Positions 1 to 5,360 of a DNA stretch of 12,107 nt are shown here, piece after piece. This DNA comes from Prado023 sp032123675 (lineage in GTDB: Bacteria; Actinomycetota; Actinomycetes; S36-B12; CAIYMF01), in the NCBI GenBank assembly GCA_032123675.1, contig JAQBEX010000156.1:1-12107 (forward strand). The letters are read 5' to 3'. A program made the position numbers and the translations under genes. Within the stretch, counting starts at the first letter, position 1. Each line of letters starts with the position of its first letter. The notes under the pieces were generated by a model. That model saw only the letters and a program-made list of their open reading frames with translations. It was not told where the DNA came from and did no database searches.

Positions 1-1262
1 GGGTCGCCCGGGCCGACCACCAGGATCGTGGCATCCGGGAACTGCGCGGCGATGTCCGCGATGAAGGGGATCGAGCCGCCGATGCCCATGTGCACCGGGG
101 CGGTGCCATCCCACGCGTCGGTGAACGCCTCGCGGGCGACGTCAGCCCGCGGTCCCGACGGGACCAGCGCAACCGCGGTGCCCGTGGGTCCCGGCACGCA
201 GGTCACGGCCACGCCCCACGGTGCCGTGGCGACCAGGTGCTCGGCCAACGCACCTTGGGCCGCGACCGGGTCCTGTCCCGGAGCGATCCGCATGCTCACC
301 TTCGCACGTGCCATGGGCAGCAGGACGTTCGCCGCACCCTCGGGGCGCGGAGCATCGATGCCCAGGACGGTGACCGCGGGCCGCGACCACAGCCGGTCGG
401 CAGCGGACCCGCTCCCGATCGACGCCACCCCGTCCAGCACACCGGCCTCGGCGCGCAGGGCCGCCTCATCGACCTCAACCTCGGGCACCGGGCCGTGCAC
501 CAGGCCCGGCACGGCAACGTCACCCGTCTCGTCCAGAACGCCACCCAGCAGCCGGCACAGGGCCATGAGCGCGTCCGGGAACAGCCCGCCGTAGACGCCG
601 GAGTGCTGCTCGCCGACGTGGGTGCGCACCTCCACGAACAACTCGACGAACCCGCGCAGGGAGGTCGTGAAGGCCGGGATGCCGACCTCCCAGTTCGCTG
701 AGTCTGCGATCACGACCACATCGGCAGCGAGCAGGTCGGCGTACTCCTCGAGGAACGGTACAAAGGTCGGAGACCCGATCTCCTCCTCGCCCTCGATGAA
801 GACCGTGACGCCCACCGGCAGCCCCTCCGGGTAGGTCACCTGCAGCGCCCGCAGCGCGCCGATGTGCGCCATGACGCCGGCCTTGTCGTCAGCGGCGCCC
901 CGGCCGTACAGCCGCCCGTCTCGCTCGACCGGCTCGAACGGGTCGCTATCCCAGTCCTGCAGGTTGCCCCCTGGCTGCACGTCGTGGTGGGCATACAGCA
1001 GCACGGTCGGCGCGCCTTCCGGAGCAGGGATCCGGGCCACCACCGCGGGGGCCCCGTCCTCGGCATCAAGGACCCGGACATCGGGCATCCCGGCATCGGC
1101 GAGCAGGGTCGCGATGGCCTCCGCACTGCGCGCAAGGTCCGGCGAGCTGGCTCCGTCGTGACTCACGCTCGGGATGCGGACCAGATCCTCAAGGTCGGCG
1201 CGAACCCCCGGCATCGCGGAGTCCACGGCGGAACGGAGGCTGTCGGTCGAGGGCGTCGTCAT
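1..1262 (-). CDS. M20 family zinc dipeptidase, 3' end cut off by the window edge
   Basis: A cytosolic metallo-dipeptidase of the M20/M25/M40 family, which hydrolyses dipeptides or similar N-acyl amino acids with a two-zinc centre. Visible from the ATG at 1262 are 420 codons. In order they show the metal-binding YAHHDVQP motif (His92, Asp94), the bridging aspartate in YGRGAADDKAG (Asp125), the catalytic and ligand glutamates in EGEEEIGS (Glu160/Glu161), the ligand Asp187 in IADSAN, and the M20 dimerisation domain opening around 200-225 (THVGEQHSG, His220). The last metal histidine, usually in an AHGxxE segment, lies beyond the window. Family members run to about 440-460 residues, so only some 20-40 are missing. 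The ATG at 1262 is chosen because AGGA sits 8 bases upstream; an in-frame ATG at 1271 would add three residues. No signal peptide is seen. The exact substrate cannot be told. Confidence 0.93.
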   Translation of the reverse strand, partial: MTTPSTDSLRSAVDSAMPGVRADLEDLVRIPSVSHDGASSPDLARSAEAIATLLADAGMPDVRVLDAEDGAPAVVARIPAPEGAPTVLLYAHHDVQPGGNLQDWDSDPFEPVERDGRLYGRGAADDKAGVMAHIGALRALQVTYPEGLPVGVTVFIEGEEEIGSPTFVPFLEEYADLLAADVVVIADSANWEVGIPAFTTSLRGFVELFVEVRTHVGEQHSGVYGGLFPDALMALCRLLGGVLDETGDVAVPGLVHGPVPEVEVDEAALRAEAGVLDGVASIGSGSAADRLWSRPAVTVLGIDAPRPEGAANVLLPMARAKVSMRIAPGQDPVAAQGALAEHLVATAPWGVAVTCVPGPTGTAVALVPSGPRADVAREAFTDAWDGTAPVHMGIGGSIPFIADIAAQFPDATILVVGPGD

Positions 1263-1270
1263 GGCGGCCA

Positions 1271-1274
1271 TCCT
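1271..1274 (-). promoter_or_regulatory. Ribosome binding site of the M20 dipeptidase
   Basis: AGGA on the minus strand, 8 bases before the ATG at 1262. It favours that ATG over the one at 1271, which would overlap it. Confidence 0.5.
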
Positions 1275-1348
1275 GTCAGCCAACCGTCCAAAGGCGCCCG
1301 TCGACAGTTCCGCTGGCGGATGGTCCACATCCAGAGCCAGTGGCACCC

Positions 1349-1362
1349 GCGCCAACCGGCGC
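1349..1362 (-). terminator. Small hairpin just after the stop of the trypsin-fold protein gene
   Basis: GCGCC and GGCGC form a perfect 5-bp stem around a 4-base loop, directly after the TAG stop codon on the minus strand. There is no T-tract. The stem is short, so it is at best a weak terminator or pause between the trypsin-fold gene and the dipeptidase gene 100 bases further on. Confidence 0.25.
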
Positions 1363-2931
1363 CTAGGAAACCTCGATCCTGACCGGCGGGGACTCGTTGC
1401 CCGCCTCGTCGATGCCGATCACGCAGACCGCACTGGGCAAGTCCGAGACCGGGATCGTGGCTGCCGTGCCCGCGTACTGCACGTAGCCCTCAGCGACGGC
1501 GCACTCCATCGAGCCCGCGGGCCCGCGGACCCAGCGGAAGTCAACAAGCTCGGGCGGGGCAGCGACCGGCCGCACCTGCACGCCGCCATCAACCTTGGTC
1601 TGGGTCAACTCGATCGTCGCTGGATCAGGCGCCGTGCCATCGGCCTGGATGACGATCTGCGTGGACTGGCCTGGGCCGCCGACGCAGACGAGCGTGTAGC
1701 CGTCCTCCGCCGGCAGCGTGACTGAGTACCCCCAGCCCGCGCCCGCCGAGCCGCGCCCGATGTCCGTGCCGTCCGCCCACCCCTCGGGGTCCAGGCAGTC
1801 GGTCTCCCCGAGTGGGCCCTCCTTCACCTGCACGTCGACGCCGTCGGGCACAGGACCGTCCATCCGGACCTCGACCGTCGTGCCCGGCTTGGCGACCTGG
1901 GCCGAGGCGACCGCCGGGACCACCATGCTCGGGTCCTCCAGGGTGCACGCGCCCCCGAGCGTGAACTCTCCCTCGGGGAAGCATTGAGCAAGGGCGTCGA
2001 CAGCGACCATGTAGCTCGTGTCCGGCTTCACCGCAACGCCCCCGTCGGTGACCTCACACGGCCGACCATCGGAGCAGGCCGCACGGTCCTGAGCACCGAT
2101 CGTGCTGGTGTTCACCATCGCGACCGCGTTGCCTGCTGGGTTGAACACGGGCGAGCCCCCGGAGCCGTCAAGGATCCCGTGGCAGTCCGACGCCTGCTCG
2201 TCGCGCCAGAACCACCCGTCCTCGAGCACGTCGGTCGTCTCCCCGACGGTGCACCGGCTACCACGCAGGAACTGCTCACTCGCAGCGATGTCCTCGACCG
2301 GGACCCCCGCGATCAGGATCTCGGCACCCTGGTCAAGGGTCGGAACTGCCTCGATCGCGCGGACGCCCTGATCGGCGAGCTCGCCGTAGGTCGACGCCAG
2401 GCGCAGGACCGCCAGGTCAGTACCGCGCGTCGAGGCCCACACCACCTCGGATACCGGCGCCTGCACCAGATCCGGGAGGACCGCGGACGTCAGAGCCGCG
2501 AACGCGTTGAACTCCACGACCGCGTTGCCCACGGCCTGATCACTGACAACGCCTGCCCGGTCTGTTGCCCCCACGCAGCGCCCGTTCGTGATCGCGTAGG
2601 CCGGCGAGGCTGCAGGCCCATCAACATCCAGCAACCACGCCGTGCAGGGCTCGGACAGCCCGATCGTGCGCCCGACTCCTGTCAGCGACGTGCCCGCGGC
2701 CTGAGCCGCCTGGAACAGCCCAGCTGGCGACGTCGGGGAGTCCAGGTCCGGCGACGCGCTGTTCTCACGGGTGTAGATCCCGAAGACCGCCAAGCCGGTG
2801 ATGACTGCGGCGAGCGCCGCGAGCCAGATCGGCCGCTTGCCACGGCCAGGCTTCTTCACGACGCCCGCGGGCTTGTCCGGGCCAGCAGCGGATCCCGCGT
2901 CGTCAGGTGAGGAGTTCTTGCGCTGCGCCAT
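1363..2931 (-). CDS. Membrane-anchored trypsin-fold (S1-like) protein with degenerate catalytic site and two Ig-like repeats
   Basis: 522 residues from the ATG at 2931. A charged 35-residue cytoplasmic tail is followed by one membrane helix at about 36-53, so most of the protein should lie outside the membrane. Residues about 75-335 read as a trypsin-like fold: ITNGRC (114-119) where TAAHC is expected, GTDLAVL with the catalytic-type Asp172, and LDGSGGSPVF (254-263) at the nucleophile loop. The catalytic histidine position is Arg118, and the serine loop carries an extra residue, so Ser257 may not be correctly placed. Many cysteines suggest disulfides. Two tandem Ig-like repeats follow (about 360-432 and 447-522), each with two cysteines. 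The ATG is chosen over a GTG at 2940 because a TACGGT -10 box ends 7 bases before it, which would make a leaderless message. The gene has its own promoter downstream of the ATPase pair. Its substrate or ligand is unknown; it may be a binding protein rather than a protease. Confidence 0.85.
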   Translation of the reverse strand: MAQRKNSSPDDAGSAAGPDKPAGVVKKPGRGKRPIWLAALAAVITGLAVFGIYTRENSASPDLDSPTSPAGLFQAAQAAGTSLTGVGRTIGLSEPCTAWLLDVDGPAASPAYAITNGRCVGATDRAGVVSDQAVGNAVVEFNAFAALTSAVLPDLVQAPVSEVVWASTRGTDLAVLRLASTYGELADQGVRAIEAVPTLDQGAEILIAGVPVEDIAASEQFLRGSRCTVGETTDVLEDGWFWRDEQASDCHGILDGSGGSPVFNPAGNAVAMVNTSTIGAQDRAACSDGRPCEVTDGGVAVKPDTSYMVAVDALAQCFPEGEFTLGGACTLEDPSMVVPAVASAQVAKPGTTVEVRMDGPVPDGVDVQVKEGPLGETDCLDPEGWADGTDIGRGSAGAGWGYSVTLPAEDGYTLVCVGGPGQSTQIVIQADGTAPDPATIELTQTKVDGGVQVRPVAAPPELVDFRWVRGPAGSMECAVAEGYVQYAGTAATIPVSDLPSAVCVIGIDEAGNESPPVRIEVS

Positions 2932-2938
2932 GGCCGAC

Positions 2939-2944
2939 ACCGTA
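2939..2944 (-). promoter_or_regulatory. -10 box (TACGGT) of the trypsin-fold protein gene
   Basis: TACGGT on the minus strand ends exactly 7 bases before the ATG at 2931, so transcription would begin at or next to the A of the start codon. No clear -35 box is seen. The match to the actinobacterial TAnnnT pattern and the spacing are the only evidence. Confidence 0.45.
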
Positions 2945-2987
2945 CGCGACGGCTGCCCCCTGTCCGGTCAGCCCACACCTGGAGGCT

Positions 2988-3023
2988 GCAGGGCTCTTGA
3001 CGGGTCCCGGGCTCCTGCCCTGC
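2988..3023 (-). terminator. Possible terminator hairpin after the PLD/MIT_C-like gene
   Basis: GCAGGGC (2988-2994) and GCCCTGC (3017-3023) form a 7-bp perfect stem with a 22-base GC-rich loop, starting 8 bases after the stop of the upstream minus-strand gene. It has no T-tract, and the long loop makes it only a moderate candidate. It would separate the ATPase pair from the trypsin-fold gene. Confidence 0.35.
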
Positions 3024-3030
3024 GGCTCAT

Positions 3031-4095
3031 TCAGCCGAGCCAACCCATCGGCGGCGGGCGCAGTGCGGCCCTGCGCGACCTCTCCTCGCGGGCCTTGGCG
3101 TCGGCGATCGGCAATCGGGCGACGGTGACGGTCTCGCGGAAGGTCGCGTTGGCGAACGTCTGCATCCCGGCACCCAGGGCCAGGGCAGCCCGCTCCCCGA
3201 ACCGCAGATGGCGGTCATGGCCGAACCGCTCGACTCCCTGGCCGCGAGCCCCGCGCACCTTCTCCGGGACCAGCACGAGCTCGAGGCGCAGGTCGCGATC
3301 TCCCATGGAGGCCATCAGCCGATGGAAGCCGGCCACCATCGCCTCCTCGTCGAATCGCTGCCCCCGGTCGGCGGTGTCGCTGATCGCGGTGATGATGCGC
3401 ACTCGGCGGCCGGGCTTCATCCCCACGCGGGCCAGGAACCAGGTCAGCCCGTCCCCGGTGCCCTGGCCATGCAGGTAGCGACGGACGGTCTGCTGGCCCA
3501 CGAACTTGTCGTAGATGACCAACGGCTTGCTCGACTCCACCAGCGGGCCGAACCGCTCGGTCCACTCCACCTCGCGATTGACGCCTGCGCGCAGTGGCGC
3601 GTTGAGCACCTGGCGGGCGGCCATCAGGACCGAGGTGCGCCCGGCCGTCATGATCCGCCCGATCTCGACCATCCCGGAGGGGGTCGTGGCTGAGAACTCG
3701 TCCTCGGCCACGCCGAGCAGCTCGGCCTGGTCGGCCTCGACCAGCACGAGTTCGAGGTCATCGGCCAACTGCGAGTCGATCCACGCCGGGTCCAGGATGT
3801 CGCCGAGCACCTCCGCCAGCGGCGGCCGCGCCAGGCCCACCTCCACCCGGCGGCTGGACAGCACCACCTCCCAGGCCTTCGCCAACGACGTCGGCAACGA
3901 CTTCACCGCCTCGATGAACAGGTCGAGGTGCGTCTGGGACGTGAACACGAGCCGGCCGTGCACGGCCAGGTCCTCGAGCAGCTCCTCGTGGATCGCACGG
4001 CGCAGCGCCGGATCCTTGGAGCTGTCGCCCAGCGCCGTCGTCGAGATCCCGATCCGCACCACCGTGCGCCGGGCAAGTTCGGACGACTCAGTCAC
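3031..4095 (-). CDS. Unknown protein coupled to the ATPase, with a possible PLD/MIT_C-like C-terminal domain
   Basis: 354 residues, start GTG at 4095. The start overlaps the TGA of the ATPase gene by 4 bases (GTGA), so the two are translationally coupled. I do not recognise a named family with certainty. Residues 1-130 are mostly alpha/beta with an acidic stretch near 112-135. The C-terminal half has PLVIYDKFVG (191-200), then KPGRRVRIITA (227-237), LELVLV (271-276), and FGHDRHLRFGERAALALGAGMQTF (291-314), given here by position: His293, Asp294, Arg295 followed by a GxGxxxF turn. That order (YD/K strand, then HDR followed by GxGxxxF) is what I recall of phospholipase-D-like domains of the MIT_C type. 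The assignment is an inference from motif order. If right, the protein could be a nuclease, phosphodiesterase or lipid/nucleic acid binder controlled by the ATPase. No membrane helix or signal peptide is seen. The tail (315-354) is basic. Confidence 0.85.
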   Translation of the reverse strand: MTESSELARRTVVRIGISTTALGDSSKDPALRRAIHEELLEDLAVHGRLVFTSQTHLDLFIEAVKSLPTSLAKAWEVVLSSRRVEVGLARPPLAEVLGDILDPAWIDSQLADDLELVLVEADQAELLGVAEDEFSATTPSGMVEIGRIMTAGRTSVLMAARQVLNAPLRAGVNREVEWTERFGPLVESSKPLVIYDKFVGQQTVRRYLHGQGTGDGLTWFLARVGMKPGRRVRIITAISDTADRGQRFDEEAMVAGFHRLMASMGDRDLRLELVLVPEKVRGARGQGVERFGHDRHLRFGERAALALGAGMQTFANATFRETVTVARLPIADAKAREERSRRAALRPPPMGWLG

Positions 4096-5234
4096 GAGCG
4101 CCCACCCAGGACCTCGGTCAGCCGTTCGTCGAAGAACCCGCCGGGCCAGCCGTCCACGAGGTCGCCCTCCTGGTCCACGTCCAGCCGGCGGATGAAGGCC
4201 GCCCCGTCATCATCGAGATCGACGTACAGGATCGAGAGGTCCTCCGGGCGCAGCGCGCCCTCACGCACACGGCGCAGCAGGCGCAGCACCAGGTGCTCGG
4301 AGTGGGTCTCGACCAGCAGCTGGGCCCGTCCGGAGGTGACCGTGTCGAGGAACAGGTCCGCGACCTCGGCCTGCAGGCGCGGGTGCAGGTGCACCTCGGG
4401 CTGTTCGATGAGCACCAGCGCGTCGCGGGCCAGCAGCGACTGCACGACGACCGGCAGCAACTGGCCGATCCCGTAGCCGACGCCGCGCGGGGATACCAGC
4501 ACCGGCGGGTCGTGGCGCATGTCCTCCAGCGCCATGACGGCGAACTCACCGGCCGTCATCACGATCTCCTCACTGACCGGGTCGAGCATCCGGACGCGGT
4601 ATCCCAGCCCCATCCGGTCGCACCACTGGTTCACCTGCTCCTCGAGCTCCGGGCGCAGGGCCAGGATCGCGGCCATCTCCTCCCCGGTCGGCCCGACGTA
4701 GTCGGCCGAGCCCTGACCCACGGCGATCGCATGGGTCGCGCGGTGGCGCATCGGGCCGACGAAGAAGACCCGATCCAGCGTCCCCCAGAACTCCTCAGTC
4801 ACACGATGGTGCAGCGCAACGCCCGGTTGGTCACCCCAGGGCCGTGGACCCTCGATCACGCCCGACTGCCCTCCATCGGTGATCTCCGTGTGCGACCGCA
4901 GGCCGGCCCGGCGTGCGGGATCCCAGGAGAATGAGATCGCCGCCTGCCGTGGGACCCCCTCTGCCGAGGTCCAGCCGAACCCCAGCGTCATGGGGGTGTC
5001 GATGTCGTGGTTGTGGACCGCCATGCGGAACGAGCCGCCCTCGACGAGGTCCCCGGACATGGTCAGCACATCTGGACGTGCTGCGGTCTGGTCGAGCATC
5101 GGAAGGACCGACAACAGGCTCGACTTGCCCGCGGAGTTCGGTCCGAAGACGAGGGTCAGCGGGGCGAGCGGGACGGTCAGCGGCTCGGACGGGTAGGACC
5201 GCAGCCCGCCGATGATGAGGTGTCGGATCAGCAC
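4092..5234 (-). CDS. ABC/SMC-type ATPase (AAA_15/AAA_21-like) with DUF3696-like C-terminus
   Basis: 380 residues from the GTG at 5234. This is a single-chain ATPase of the OLD/SMC-like class: Walker A GPNSAGKS (31-38), a signature-like SPRGVGYGIGQ (248-258), Walker B LVLIEQPEVHLHP (273-285) and the H-loop VETHSEH with His311. The segment from about 335 (ILYVDLDDDG, then a WPGGFFDER end) resembles DUF3696. Such ATPases usually sense nucleic acid or nucleotides and gate a partner; no TOPRIM nuclease domain is present here. The frame stays open upstream to 6218, but that part is antisense to the reductase gene and has low-complexity sequence. An ATG at 5327 would add 31 residues overlapping the sulfur-type operator. 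The GTG puts a typical LIRHLIIGGLRSY strand first, lacks a Shine-Dalgarno and has TAGTCT 7 bases upstream, so leaderless translation is likely. Its stop overlaps the next gene's start. Confidence 0.88.
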   Translation of the reverse strand: MLIRHLIIGGLRSYPSEPLTVPLAPLTLVFGPNSAGKSSLLSVLPMLDQTAARPDVLTMSGDLVEGGSFRMAVHNHDIDTPMTLGFGWTSAEGVPRQAAISFSWDPARRAGLRSHTEITDGGQSGVIEGPRPWGDQPGVALHHRVTEEFWGTLDRVFFVGPMRHRATHAIAVGQGSADYVGPTGEEMAAILALRPELEEQVNQWCDRMGLGYRVRMLDPVSEEIVMTAGEFAVMALEDMRHDPPVLVSPRGVGYGIGQLLPVVVQSLLARDALVLIEQPEVHLHPRLQAEVADLFLDTVTSGRAQLLVETHSEHLVLRLLRRVREGALRPEDLSILYVDLDDDGAAFIRRLDVDQEGDLVDGWPGGFFDERLTEVLGGRS

Positions 5235-5241
5235 GGGGATG

Positions 5242-5247
5242 AGACTA
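5242..5247 (-). promoter_or_regulatory. Possible -10 box (TAGTCT) of the ATPase operon
   Basis: TAGTCT on the minus strand ends 7 bases before the GTG at 5234, the same distance as at the trypsin-fold gene. It fits a TAnnnT -10 with a leaderless start. No convincing -35 box is seen. Confidence 0.35.
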
Positions 5248-5308
5248 CGTGGCCGATAGGCTCGGCAGCAGAACGAGACATCGCACTGTGCCCGAGCAGG
5301 TTTCCCAC

Positions 5309-5324
5309 ATACCCCCCGGGGTAT
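5309..5324. promoter_or_regulatory. 16-base palindromic operator of CsoR/CstR type
   Basis: ATACCCC and GGGGTAT form a perfect inverted repeat around two C residues. A-T-rich ends with C-run/G-run cores are the known layout of operators bound by CsoR-family repressors, including the persulfide-sensing CstR/CsoR-like branch. The site overlaps the proposed -10 box (TATCAT) of the CoA-disulfide reductase gene, so a bound repressor should block transcription. The regulator gene itself is not in the window. The sequence cannot tell a copper sensor from a sulfur sensor; the gene controlled favours sulfur. Confidence 0.7.
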
Positions 5325-5327
5325 CAT
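5322..5327 (+). promoter_or_regulatory. Possible -10 box (TATCAT) of the CoA-disulfide reductase gene
   Basis: TATCAT matches TATAAT at five of six positions and overlaps the right arm of the palindrome. A start about 7 bases later would leave a leader of roughly 27 bases holding the ribosome binding site. The -35 region is not clear. Confidence 0.4.
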
Positions 5328-5349
5328 TGAGATGTCTGAGGACCAACAT

Positions 5350-5355
5350 GAGGAG
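5350..5355 (+). promoter_or_regulatory. Ribosome binding site of the CoA-disulfide reductase
   Basis: GAGGAG lies 5 bases before the ATG at 5361 and fixes that start. Confidence 0.8.
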
Positions 5356-5360
5356 TACCC

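Noticed and set aside
1318..1332. Inverted repeat GGATG/CATCC in the gap before the dipeptidase gene
   Set aside because: Five-base arms with a 5-base spacer and no promoter boxes around it; chance is likely in DNA of this composition.
1984..2910. A 308-codon plus-strand frame opposite the trypsin-fold gene
   Set aside because: Its composition is dominated by Arg, Gly, Ala and Asp without motifs, while the minus strand encodes a clear membrane helix and trypsin-fold motifs.
3031..5234. Assigning the ATPase pair to Septu, PARIS or Gabija
   Set aside because: The partner lacks HNH, TOPRIM and helicase motifs, and the ATPase lacks the C-terminal TOPRIM of OLD/GajA proteins.
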